A DNA stretch of 64,000 bases from Dactylellina haptotyla (Eukaryota > Ascomycota > Orbiliomycetes > Orbiliales > Orbiliaceae). The DNA is taken from contig CM062379.1 in the NCBI GenBank assembly GCA_031310005.1, positions 2,232,001 to 2,296,000 of the forward strand, in the 5' to 3' direction. Positions 21,557-32,652 of this stretch are shown here, one piece after another. The position numbers and the translations under genes are program-made. Below the pieces are notes generated by a model that had not been told where the DNA came from, did no database searches, and was given only the letters and a program-made list of their open reading frames with translations. How positions within the stretch are numbered: the stretch's first letter is position 1; each line of letters opens with the position of its first letter.

Positions 21557-23860
21557 CTATAGACTCGTCCATTTGCTCTCCTCCTCCTCCGTCATGCCGG
21601 TGGTCCGCAACCTCAATTCGGCTCCCAAGAATGGATCCTCGCTCCTCCACGGCCAAAACTCATACCCCTTCGCGAGCGCGACGAGTTCCGGAATCGACAG
21701 GTGCACAGTATGCTTCTCCGCCAGATCGGGCATCATCTTCAGCTCCTCGTCGGTCTCCAGCAGCATCTCCGTCCCACCGCCCATCTTGGAAAGCGCTTCC
21801 TTGATCGTAACCTGCCGCGCCATAAACATACATGTGAGCATATGGTTGAAATACTTCCAAGGCTCTGAATCCGGCACGTCGCCGACCAAGTAGTGCATCG
21901 GGAGCTTCGGCGTGAACTCCACCAGCGTCGTTTGCGCCCATGGTAACGGCGGCCAGTAATCTGTCTGCTGAAATGTAAGGGGCTCCGGTACGTGCGTCAT
22001 GGAATAGTACGTGAGTTCGTTATTGTACGCTACACCAGTGACTCGATCCTGATCATTCGGTTTGTGACCAGGGTCGTTCCAGTGGTCAATTCGTCTCAAA
22101 AACCTATGGTCCGCCCATGTCCATTTCATTGGCGGCTGGGCTAGGATCCTCATATCCGTGAATGCTTGCGCGAGCACCGCCGCACGGTTTCTTCTACCGA
22201 AAGTTCGGGGAATATAGCGAGCGACTTGATCGTCATCGATCCACAGTAGGCACTTCACTCGGCCGAACTTGAAAAGCCAATCTTTCTTTCCAATATTGTC
22301 GAGGATCTGTGCCATGAATCGATCGCCCTTGACATCCTTGTGGAGTACTCCGGTGATGATGAGAGTCTTATTCACGCCTTCTTCTAGAGGAACGGGCTGA
22401 GTCGTTAATAACCCCTTTGCAATCAGATCATCCACAGTCGACCACATGTACAAATCCTTATTGACAAATTCGAACGATTCGTGCGTGCACACGCGGTCGA
22501 GGAACGGCTTAAATACCGCTTCCGGCTCCAATAGTATGTGCTTTTTGGGTTTGACTGCGTCATTCAGAGCTTTCGAGTAGATACCATAGCCGGGGTTAAA
22601 GTCGATAATTGTGCAGTCTTCGAAGCCGGAGAGATCGAACCGCTTGAATAACTTTTTGCATTGGTCTTCGCTGACCACAAGTGACTTGTCGTAAGATTTG
22701 GCATCCCCCAGGTCAGCCCGCAGCATATTTGCAATCGTTGGCGCCGAGCCTTCCACTGATTTCGCATACATCTTCCTCCAGGAGGGATTCTGCCGCAGCG
22801 GTACCGGGTGAACGGTTCTATCCCATAGCTTGATTGCATCCTGCTCATCGGTCTCCTTGGCCTTGGGGTGCGGCCGTGGCGCATCAGGGTCGAGCTCTTC
22901 GAGTTCTCCATCCATAGAAACCCATTCCCATTCCTTTTGTTTCTCTTCTTGGTGTTGCTCTCTCTCCAGATATTCTCTGGCGATTTTCGTCAACGGACCT
23001 TCAGGAACAATATAGCGTCCGGTGGGAATAGCCACCCCTGCTTCATCTCTCATTCGTTTCGTTTCTTCTCTTTCTTCACGTGCTGCTTCCCGTTTTGTCC
23101 TCGTTCGCAGATCTTCTATTGTGATAAACCCGCCAGCTTTCTTCGGATTGAAACTGACGACGACTTCTTCGCCTTTGTATACTAGTGTTCTTTTGGGGGG
23201 TATCGGTGGTCCGAAACTCTTTGGCCGGCCAGCTTTGAGTTGTTTGGCCTCTTCTTCTTCTTTCTCTTCCTCCACACGGAGTCTCATAAATTTGGCCCTA
23301 GGACGCTCATCGGGAGCATCCTCGGTTCGTGGGGTTCCATCGAGATGATTTCTGCCTCCAGGTGCTTTCGGGAATCCGATATCAACATCTGCTGGAGATA
23401 TACCGAGTTCCTTTGCGATTATTCGTTTCTCTTCGATAGTGGGTAGTTCGGGTCCGTTTCGAGGTCTTCGACCGGGGCCCTTCACCGGTTTAGAATCTTC
23501 TTCATCTACTTCTTTTGACCTGAGCTTCCTAGGCTTGGGCGTCTCCTCTTCCTCTTCCTTTTCTTTCACCGCCTTGGTTTTCTTGTTTGTAGTCTTCTTT
23601 GCGGTAGTTGTTTTGGTAGCATTGGAAGCGGCTTTACTTGTTGTCGATGTCTTCGTGGCTTTTTTGGCGGGCTTGATCGGTTCTATATCGTCATCTGGCA
23701 CGGCCTTCTTCCTGGGTAGCGGGCGTGGGGCGCTGGTGGTAAAGCTTCGAGGGAGTGGAGTCCATGGGTGTGAGGTTACTGGAGCTTGATTTTGGATGGC
23801 GAGTCTCCGGAGTGCGACAGAGTCGGAGACGATGTTCCGAAAGAGCACCGCTGCTCTCAT
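21557..23860 (-). CDS. MTF1: Mtf1-like mitochondrial transcription factor / rRNA dimethylase family protein
   Basis: Single exon, 767 residues. The start (MRAAVLFRNIVSDSVALRRL, then SFTTSAPRPLPRK) is a good mitochondrial targeting peptide. Residues about 50-370 are low-complexity and charged, with Lys/Thr repeats and many Glu/Arg tracts. From about residue 400 the KsgA/Dim1-type fold begins: GFEDCTIIDFNPGYGIYSKA carries the SAM-binding motif in the form D-F-N-P-G-Y-G, and HILLEPEAVFKPFL, TLIITGVLHKDVKGDRFMAQ and ALSKMGGGTEMLLE follow. It ends WPWRSEDPFLGAELRLR. Yeast Mtf1 (about 340 residues) opens mitochondrial promoters with Rpo41. The long N-terminal extension here is large even allowing for fungal variation. 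Confidence 0.8.
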   Translation of the reverse strand: MRAAVLFRNIVSDSVALRRLAIQNQAPVTSHPWTPLPRSFTTSAPRPLPRKKAVPDDDIEPIKPAKKATKTSTTSKAASNATKTTTAKKTTNKKTKAVKEKEEEEETPKPRKLRSKEVDEEDSKPVKGPGRRPRNGPELPTIEEKRIIAKELGISPADVDIGFPKAPGGRNHLDGTPRTEDAPDERPRAKFMRLRVEEEKEEEEAKQLKAGRPKSFGPPIPPKRTLVYKGEEVVVSFNPKKAGGFITIEDLRTRTKREAAREEREETKRMRDEAGVAIPTGRYIVPEGPLTKIAREYLEREQHQEEKQKEWEWVSMDGELEELDPDAPRPHPKAKETDEQDAIKLWDRTVHPVPLRQNPSWRKMYAKSVEGSAPTIANMLRADLGDAKSYDKSLVVSEDQCKKLFKRFDLSGFEDCTIIDFNPGYGIYSKALNDAVKPKKHILLEPEAVFKPFLDRVCTHESFEFVNKDLYMWSTVDDLIAKGLLTTQPVPLEEGVNKTLIITGVLHKDVKGDRFMAQILDNIGKKDWLFKFGRVKCLLWIDDDQVARYIPRTFGRRNRAAVLAQAFTDMRILAQPPMKWTWADHRFLRRIDHWNDPGHKPNDQDRVTGVAYNNELTYYSMTHVPEPLTFQQTDYWPPLPWAQTTLVEFTPKLPMHYLVGDVPDSEPWKYFNHMLTCMFMARQVTIKEALSKMGGGTEMLLETDEELKMMPDLAEKHTVHLSIPELVALAKGYEFWPWRSEDPFLGAELRLRTTGMTEEEESKWTSL

Positions 23861-24182
23861 CTGCGGGAGGAGTAATATATTCGTCGGCTTTGAGGGCCTA
23901 GGATGGTTGTGCAGCGTAGGATGGTAAATTTGCTGCGTTATGAAATCGCAGAAGGTTTGAAAGTTGCTGAAAAAAAAGAATGAAACAAGGAAGCTAGCCC
24001 ATTGGTCGAACGGCCACGCAACACAACGGCAAACCCGGCGTAAGAACGGTACGAATGCAACAAGAACTTTTGAGTGCTTTCAAAGTAGCAAAGTTTGAAT
24101 TAGATTTATTTGCCATTGCCATATGCCTAGTGCTGGTTTGATGAGAAAGATACGATGCTGGAAGGATTCGTTAAAGACTTGG
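23861..24182. other. Short intergenic, Mtf1-like promoter and PPM1 3' side
   Basis: 322 bp between the MTF1 start and the PPM1 stop (both minus strand). An ATTGG (inverse CCAAT) lies at 24002-24006. Nothing else stands out. Confidence 0.4.
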
Positions 24183-25387
24183 CTAGGTCTGCTGCACGGG
24201 TAATTGCGACCAACTTTGAAACGTCAGGTCATCGGTATCACCAGACGGCAAGCTGCTTTCCACCCATCCCCAAGCTACGCAATAGTGCTTAGCAAGCAAT
24301 ACCCACTCCTCTCTCTCGTCAAGCAGCTCTAGTCCATCGATTCTCTCCTTCTCTCGTTGTTCTATCCACCTGTCGTGAATGAAATTGACATCGCAGGCGC
24401 CCATACCGGTGTTGAAGCCCAAAATTCTCATTCGCTCCTTTTGTCTGTCCAGGGTTGAATACCGCTGTAGGGTCCTGAGAACGATTCCCCGCTGTGAGAG
24501 ATTTCTGATCATGACCTTCCCGAACGAGTCATCTCCGCCAATCGGCTCGTATAATACGATGCCTACACCATTCGCGGCTGCTGATTGAGAGGGCTGTCCG
24601 AATGAAGTCGTGATCCATTTGAATATATCGTCGGCCTCGTTGGGGGTGAGGTATATGAGACAGCACTCGGAAATGAAGAGGGTCGGAAGGGTCGGGTCAA
24701 TCCCTGTGGGAAGAGGGGTTCCGGGCTTTAAGGTTCGGAGATCGAGTGGGTGGATGTAGTAGTTTTGAGATTGCAGAGACCCGGCCCCGACATCGGCCTG
24801 GAAGCTGGGACCGTCTTCAACACCGGGTAGCTTTGAAAATTCTGAAATAGCAGTGGAAAGCTCTTTGTGTCTCTGGATAGCCTCGATTTTGCGGATTGTC
24901 ACCTGCGGGAAATCGAATTCGTGATATAGGAGATCTATTGACGGGTCCAAAGCCACGAGCCGGAAGAATCTCGTATCTGAGCCAGCTCCTAGCGATATGA
25001 TCTGTTTCCTGGTCTTCGAGGACTGCGAGAGGAACCCAGCAACTATTTGATCGATGGCTGTCGTCCTGATATACGTTCCTGTCGTTCAAATGACATCATA
25101 GACGCGTTAGTGCTTCGTTGCGTAAAAAACCCGCAGACTCTCTGAGCTACCAAACAAAAACTGTTCACCTCGTATTCACCTCTATTGATCAAAGGATACC
25201 GTCTATCCCGCGGTGCTGACGGTTCGAGAAAGAGCTCTGCGTAGGGATCCGAGAGGTAGCCTGTCTTGACGGCGCTGCAGCGGGACACCAGAGCGTCAAT
25301 GTCGGTCTGCTGGACCGTCCGGTCCTTGTCGACGCTGGATGCAGATCCCGGCGCGGTGGGCATCGCGAATCGAGTCGGCACAGCCAT
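24183..25387 (-). CDS. PPM1: Leucine carboxyl methyltransferase 1 (Ppm1/LCMT1)
   Basis: 367 residues from exons 25387-25180 and 25078-24183 (phase 1 join, G plus GA). It transfers methyl from SAM to the C-terminal leucine of the PP2A catalytic subunit, which favours holoenzyme assembly in the cytosol. Visible family marks: QQTDIDALVSRCSAVKTGYL with DPYAELF, PLINRGTYIRTTAIDQIVAG, the SAM motif IISLGAGSDTRFFRL (about residues 97-111), YHEFDFPQVT, TLFISECCLIYLTPNEAD and FNTGMGACDVNFIHDRWI. Length is normal. It is divergent from the LDB17 gene across a 1.1 kb region. Confidence 0.95.
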
Positions 25388-26498
25388 GTTTTCGGGCCGG
25401 CTTGGACGGATATCGGGGTGAAGGATGGGGCTGAGCCTTGTTCGAGAGGCGACTTGGAGGGATATTAAGGTTGATTAAAGGCCGTCAAGTCAACTGTAAG
25501 GTCGGCGGGAGCTAAACTGCAAGGGGAGCCGCCGGACAGATGACACCGCTGCAGGGCCGACGTTGGTAGATAAAAATGAAATTGAAACCCCCGCAGAATC
25601 AGAAGAAGAGACAGATCGAACGGCACGTGGGGAGGGGTTCTAAATATAAATCAATCAATTTGCAGTCGGGCAGGCTCAAAAGGTACCGCGGACGCTGGCA
25701 CCGGCCTGGCGCATGTCATCGTCCACCGACGTACCCCACCACTCTCCGCCGACGAATCCGCAAGTGCAAGTGCAAGTGCGATCCCCAATAAGTATCTACT
25801 TGAGTACTTGAGTATCTGGCTGTGCAGGCTGCAACGGTAGATCCTTAGACGCTACATTGCCTGACCTCCGGGCGCTGGGCGCTGTGCAATCGAGACATTC
25901 CGGGACCGTCGGCCCACCAGGCATCGACCAAGGCGCACGCCAGCCTAAAGAGTGCCTACATCATCGCTCTCATCACACACCACCATCACGACCTCCTCAA
26001 CCACGGCCATCTACCTCGACTGTGTGCTTCCTGCGCCGGAATATCTCTGCTCGCTCTTATCTCTGCACCTTCTCTCGCTTCCCTTGAGGAAAAGCGCTCT
26101 GCAGCCCCGATCGTTTAGTCCAATATACCCGGCCCAGTTAGGCGTCAACACGAAACACCCCAAAAACCGACACCCCGACCTGCGTTTCTCCGGTGCATGC
26201 TGCCCATCGCTACTGGTTTCCAGCCTGGCCGACAGAATTCCATATTTCCCCGTTCACCACAGGCAAATAGCAAATAAATACCATATCCCGTCGTCCTCGC
26301 ACCCCCGATCGGTCAGGATTCTGTAGTTGCGGTCGTCCCCATATTTCGAGCCTGAACCTGGAATTAATCGCTGCTCGACCTGATCTGAGCCGCCGGCCGA
26401 GATACGAAATCACCTACCACGATCCGATCCCGTCACCGAAACGGTCACGAGAGGCCCCGATTCTCAGATTTCATGCCTTCGAAACGAGGGCAGAAGCC
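25388..26498. promoter_or_regulatory. Divergent promoter region, PPM1 and LDB17
   Basis: 1.1 kb between divergent starts. Contains CAAGTGCAAGTGCAAGTG near 25760-25785 and TACTTGAGTACTTGAGTA near 25797-25814, both short direct repeats. The right half (25.9-26.4 kb) is CT/CA-rich, as expected for the LDB17 leader. No protein-coding frame is convincing. Confidence 0.45.
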
Positions 26499-28328
26499 AT
26501 GGAGACACCCGAATTAGAGCAAAAATTGGAGGAACAGCAGTTCTGGGATGGTACGGTGCATAGCTATCATCGATACCCCAATCGTTTTTGGCCCCCTTCA
26601 GCTCATAACCGCCCCTGTACCTCTAGAAATCGACCACATTCTCAACACACACTGCCCGACACAGCACAAAATCGATGTCCAGCTGCGGTCCTATCTACAG
26701 CTGATATCATCATACTGCGGTTCGTGCTCCACCTCAATTGACCTCTTAACTTGTGTTAATTGGACGTCTGAAACTAACAAAATGGTCACCTGACCAGATG
26801 AATATCTTCAATCCGAATACAATGTTGCCAAGTGCGGCATCTCCTTGCTGGAATCGAAAATCTTCGCGGAGCACAAAAGCTATGTTCGGCGGCGCCTCGT
26901 CGGGCGTTTTCTCAAAGTAAGAACCTCATTACATGGACTTTTCTTGTTAAATCACGATACTCACTGTGATAAAGGAACCTTCAAACTCGTCGAGACTGCA
27001 CGTCGTAACCTCCGCTCTCATGTACGATGGGGTCGACAACCCGAAGACCTTTGAAATGATGCTGGACCAAAGTGCCTTTGAGCGAGTCATTGACCTGATA
27101 TGGAAAGATGTTAACAAGGAGAATTTCGGGTTCCACAAACTTTTGCTAGAACTTTTTTACGAAATGTGCAGAATACAGCGACTGCGGCCGCAAGACCTAG
27201 AAATCCTTCAGGATGACTTTATCAAGTATCTGCTGGACCAGGTCGAATCTGAACGTGGAGATCCAGATGATCCATACAATTATGCTGTCATCAAAGTCTT
27301 GGTAAGGTCATAGATTCCTGAGATCCGACAACTGTCTTTATTAATTCCTAATATCTAGCTTGTATTGAACGAACAATATATGCTCTCGGAGCATAGCAAG
27401 GAGAGCGATTCACCCCCACCTACGAATAGGGTAGTCAAAGTTCTATCTTTCAACGGCCCCGATTTCAAAACATTCGGTGAAAATATTATTTTACTTCTCA
27501 ATCGAGAGAGTAAGACCAATCTTATTCCCAATCATTGGAACTACACAACTAATGCTTAGATACATAGCTGAGACACCGACCCAACTATTAATACTAAAAC
27601 TCCTATTCCTGCTCTTCACAACAAGCAGAACATATGAATATTTTTATACAAACGACCTCTGTGTTCTCGTCGATGTGATAATACGAAGTCTATCTGATCT
27701 CCCAGAGGAAGAAGATACGGTACGCTTTACCTGATTCCGTGTCAATTGGAATACCGTCAAACTAACACATTTTTAGCTACGGCATATGTATCTTCGAGTC
27801 TTCCACCCTCTTCTCTCACACACCCAGCTCAGACATCCACCTCATTATAAGCGTTCTGAAATTCTAAGACTTCTCAATCAACTTTCCAACATACGTTCCC
27901 AGCACTTCTCCCCCGTAGACCCAACCACGCTCCGCCTAGTCTCTCGCTGTAACAAAGTTGACTGGCTCGACGATTCTCCCACCGAAGCGAAAACGAACAA
28001 CCTGGCGAGACAACTACTCGGTATGAGTTTGGCCAATGATGCAGGAAGCAGCATGTCGGTGGTAGAAGTTGCTGTCGTTAAGCAAGTCGCCCCAGATAAA
28101 CCTGGGAAGAAAGAGAGAGGTGCTCCGCCGCCGCCACCCCCTGGTAGAGTTAGAGGAACTTGGGGAGGTTTGGAAAAGGCCCCCGAAAAGCCACCACCCG
28201 AAATAGTAGTTGAGCCTCCAAAGAAAAGTTCGCCTCTGGCAAATGGTAGTCTCCGACGTAGAGGCCCTCCGCCGCCTATCCCGTCCGCTCGCTCCGTCCA
28301 TGCTGTCCGAGTCGGGATCTGTGATTAA
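26499..28328 (+). CDS. LDB17: Ldb17/Dip1/SPIN90-type regulator of actin patches
   Basis: 450 residues from exons 26499-26550, 26798-26916, 26975-27301, 27359-27509, 27568-27719 and 27777-28328. Every join keeps frame. The armadillo-like SPIN90/Ldb17 domain fills most of the protein: [80 protein letters not shown] with [10 protein letters not shown], and [20 protein letters not shown] with PPHYKR. The tail carries proline runs ([21 protein letters not shown]) fit for SH3 or profilin binding. S. pombe Dip1 and human SPIN90 activate Arp2/3 to start linear seed filaments; yeast Ldb17 acts in endocytosis. Exon 1 is only 52 nt and intron 1 is 247 nt. Confidence 0.92.
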
Positions 28329-29080
28329 TCTTTAACCCTTCACATTCCTTCTTATTATACCTCCTTCGGTTCCCCAAATTCTAATGCAGGTTCCTATCTC
28401 TTCAATCGACCGTTCTCAATCCGCCCCCAGAACAACCCAGCAACCGGATTTTCTATTCTTGTACCTATTTTTCTGTCTCGTTCGTCTCTATTTGCAGCAT
28501 TCGCTCTAAATTTCGCCTAGTTTCGTTTTCGCATCCTCCTATCCATTTTGCTTTCAGAATGCCTTTTGAGTCCGAGTCGTTTAGCCATTGGTGTTCATTT
28601 GATGATTTATTATTACGATTGGGCGTGCATTTATCACGAAATTGGCGCCGTAAAAGGATACTACAGCTAACTCACGACGCTTGTTCTCGTTTTCTTTCTC
28701 TTTGCTTTTTTGCATTAACTGTTATTTTGGTCTTCCTTTTGCTTCAGAGACCTCCATTAGGTGAATTATTCTGTTCACAAGAAGTGTATGATATCACGAT
28801 ATACCATTGCTTTTCAACGATCGGGATTCAGAACGAGTCCCGGTAATTTATATCACGATGATAATTATTAAAGACTAAAAGATATATATTACTGCTCAAG
28901 GTCTATCGAGACTTTTGGATGTGTACACGCATCCTCCCCTCTCAACCAACGCCATGAATGATAGCTTTATATTGTACAAAATAATACCGGTCTCCCATTA
29001 CAACATGCGATCCTTTGACGGCTCGGAAAGCCCCGCATCCCAAAACAAATTTTGCTGTTCTATCGCCGAATATTAAGTCT
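28329..29080. other. Convergent intergenic, LDB17 and MSH2
   Basis: 752 bp between two stop codons. T-rich pyrimidine sequence to 28800, then AT-rich. It looks like a long LDB17 3' UTR plus the MSH2 3' UTR; no gene seen. Confidence 0.45.
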
Positions 29081-32000
29081 CTACAGGGTCCGAACGCTCT
29101 GCATGACCCATGCATTACCTTCAATCTTGCTCTTCCAATCCCCATCGACAAGGCCCTTCATCACCTTCGTCATGTCCTCCGGCGCCATCTTATCCCCACC
29201 GCCGCTCTGCTCTTCCACTTTCTTCTTCCATTCGATCAACAACTCCTTCAAAAGCCTGCTCCCCTCCGCTACCTCCTCCTTCGAAAATCGGTCAATCATA
29301 GCATTTTCATCATGCTTCCCCTTGAAATCTTCCAACTCGTCCGCCTTCCGCTTCGCCATATTAATAACCTTCTGTGGGAACCTCACCAACTCTGCCACGT
29401 GAATTCCGAAACTCTGATCGCACACCCCTTCGTCAACTTTATACAATAAAGTTACCTCCCTCTTCGTCTCCCCACCGCCGCTGTCCTTCTCCCCAACGTG
29501 CGCGACTACATGCAAATTCTTCACAGCAGGGTATTCATCCACCAGCGCCGTCAGCTCATGGAAATGTGTCGCAAACATCGAGAAACACTTGATCTGTTTC
29601 ACGATATACTCGCTAATCGCCCACGCCAGCCCGAAGCCATCATAGGTACTCGTACCTCTGCCCAGCTCGTCGATAATAATCAAACTCTCCCTCGTCGCGC
29701 TCTTCAAGATCGTGGCGGTCTCCAACATCTCCGCCATAAAGGTACTCACGCCCTTCAACTGGCTGTCACTCGCACCGACCCTGGCGAGAATGCAGTCGAA
29801 AATCGTAAGCTCCGCCTCCGAACAAGGGACGAAACAGCCCGCCTGGGCCATCAGCGCGATCACTCCGATCTGGCGGATATACGTCGATTTACCGCCCATA
29901 TTTGGTCCTGTGATGATCAGAAACTCGCTGGAATCACGCACCAAATCGACGTCATTGGTGATAAATTGTATATCATCCTGCATCTCCATGCACGGGTGTC
30001 TCGCTTCCTTTAGCACTGTGTTTCCCGTGCCTCGCGGGTGCATCGTCGGCCGGACGTATGGCGAGGGAGCGTGTACTGACACATGTGCGAAACTGACAAT
30101 GACGTCCAGGTGGGCGAGGACCGCCGCGAGGTTTTCGAATACAGGGCAGTACGAGGATGCGACGTTGACGACTTCCTGCACGAGACCCGTTTGCGTGCGG
30201 TTGTAGTTTTGCGTGTATTGGTCGAAATCGCGGCGGAGTGAGGACAGTTTGTCGGTGGTAAAGTAGACGCCGTTCTTTTGGGTCGATATTTCTTTGTAGT
30301 GGCGGTTGTTACGAATCGAGCCGGCTTCCTGGGGAGTTTTAAGTCAGTTAGTATATATTTCAAAGACAGATGACATACAAACGTGGGGATACGAACATTT
30401 CTGGTGAGACGGAAACACCACCCGTGCACTCTGTGGTTTTCCAAGAAGAGCTTCTTGTCCATTTCCTGGCTGAGATCATTGCTCACGTTGCGATGCTCCT
30501 TCGTAAGGTCTTTTTGCAAGGTATCCAACTTGGCTCTGATTACACGCAAGCTATCATCAAACTCCGGCTTGATTATATACTCGTGGTTCTCAAGTGCCTC
30601 GAGATCGACGGTGGTCTCCACCATCTCTTCCAGTTTTGAGAGTTGGGCTTGGAACTCCCTCAACTTTCTAGTATAAACTTCGTCCAACGGATCCTTATAC
30701 TTTTCATCCATCACCCCTTCCAGCGTGCCTATAAACCCAGGTAACTTTATCACCAGCATGTAGGCCCGCACCACATCTTCCAGATTCGCCATGTTCCTCT
30801 GAAACTTCTTTGCAAGCCTGTACAGGTCCGGCACGGACCTCAGGTGCTCTTCTTGCATCGTCTGCCGTAGCTCAGTATCTTCAACGAAGGCCTCGACCAG
30901 CAAATGCCGCTTCTCAATCTCTTCGAGTGACATCAACGGCTGTTTCAGCCACTGCGCGAGCAACCTCGTCCCCACCGCTGTCTTGCATTTATTCAACAGC
31001 CCGTACAGCGACATGTTCTTCGATCCGTCTCTCGGGCCGGGCATCAAATTCAACGCCTTTAACGCCGACGCATCCAACTTCATATACTCGGCTAGATCGT
31101 GCTGGTAGAGCCGGTACTGTCCGAAATTCAACTGGTCAGACATCAATCCGAGATATCTAATCAAGGCCGCCGCCGCACCCATGGCGACCTTGAGGTCCGC
31201 CTGGGGCAGGGATCCGACGGCGACATCATCTTTGAGGAGACGAGTGAGATCCCCCTCTACATCTTTGCCCGCGAAATCCGTAGATTTCTTATCGGTGATT
31301 ATGACGCCGCAGCGGTCGATTATCGAGCGCAGTTTGGTGTTTTCCACGTCCTTTTTGGATTCATTGGCTTGGATTATACATTCTTTGACTCCGAGTTGGA
31401 TCAGGAGGGACTATAAATATATGTATTAGTACTGTTGGCTCAAAAAAATCCTGCAATTGGCGTAAAAGGAAGAGAAAGAGAATTGGGGTGAGGGAAGGAG
31501 AGGGAGCATCAAATACCTCAAAGTTCGAGTACAGATCGTTATCGACAAATTCGCTGACCCCCAACTCTCGCACGCTGGCATCAGCAAAAGCCACCCCGAC
31601 AACCCGCTGGTCAGCTTTAGCAGATATCTTCACCGCGAGAATGATAGGGCTGGAATCCAGTTGTCCCGCGATATCCTCCTCCACGTCCTGCAGGTTACCG
31701 GGAGACGCTTGCTTGATTATTTCCCAGTTGTTCCTGCCCTTGAGAGAGCCCCAGATCTCGATCTTTTTTCCCTGCTGGAAGAGTGCTTCGCGGAGGAAGT
31801 TTCGGAATACCGTGACCGAGAGCGTACACGACGGCAAGGTATTTTTGCCGCCACCGAGAGATTTTAGAACAGAGTTTGTCTTGTAGACCTATATTTTTTA
31901 AAGGAAAAAGATGGGTTGATGTTAGGAGCGGTGAAGAAATTCAGGGATAGGAGGGTTGGACGTACATGTTGGGCGACGAATTGTGCATCCTCGCCGTGCA

Positions 32001-32121
32001 CGGTATAAAAGTCAGAGCGTTCGAAGACTCTGATGGTACTGCTGTCTTTGGCGGGCAGTCTGTTGAAAGTAGATATGAAACCGTGCTCGTCGTCGACTTT
32101 GAGTTCCGGCCTTGACGCCAT
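29081..32121 (-). CDS. MSH2: DNA mismatch repair protein MSH2
   Basis: 935 residues from exons 32121-31966, 31888-31517, 31410-30379 and 30328-29081; all four sizes are multiples of three and every border is phase 0. MutS homologue that pairs with MSH6 or MSH3 to detect mismatches and loops in nuclear DNA. Visible: mismatch-recognition domain ([20 protein letters not shown]), connector, lever ([20 protein letters not shown]), clamp, and the ATPase core with Walker [21 protein letters not shown] (about residues 660-680), Walker [21 protein letters not shown] and ATHFHEL. The length is close to yeast Msh2 (964). It looks intact. Confidence 0.97.
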
Positions 32122-32652
32122 TGCTAGTTTGATTTAAGTTTCTTGAGGTTGAAGCTATCCAGCAAGCGAGCTCGAGAGCTTCAGCTGTGTGTGTATCTGT
32201 GTAACAAGAGAAAAAGAAAAAGAAAGGAAGGGATGACAGCTCGATGTCGCGTATATTCCGAATAGAAGGATAATCGACAAGCAATAAACGAGCCAATCCT
32301 CGAAGAACGGGAGCGAAGGGAGGTCCAAAAGGAGCAAGTCGAGGAGAACGATGAAGTTGAGAAGAAGAAGACAGGGTGAGCGCGTGGGAGCGAGTGTTCC
32401 TGAGTGGACCCGACAATTTGGGACAGCAGATACTTTCTATTGTTTCAGTTTCAGGGATATAATAACAACGACTTTTACGGACTCGGCCAACACCACGCTT
32501 CGCAAACAACAATAACTATGAATCCGATGAGGCTTTCGATAACAAAAACAACCTGACCAGCCATGCTAAAACCCCAGTTTCTTCCGCTCGAGTTGGCGGT
32601 GATACTCTTTGGATTTCTCGATCTGCTCCAGCATGCCTTTCCAGTCGTCGTG
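32122..32652. other. Intergenic upstream of MSH2
   Basis: 531 bp; AG-rich on the plus strand (AGAAAAAGAAAAAGAAAGG near 32208), so CT-rich in the sense of MSH2, as usual for a fungal promoter and leader. No gene seen. Confidence 0.45.
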
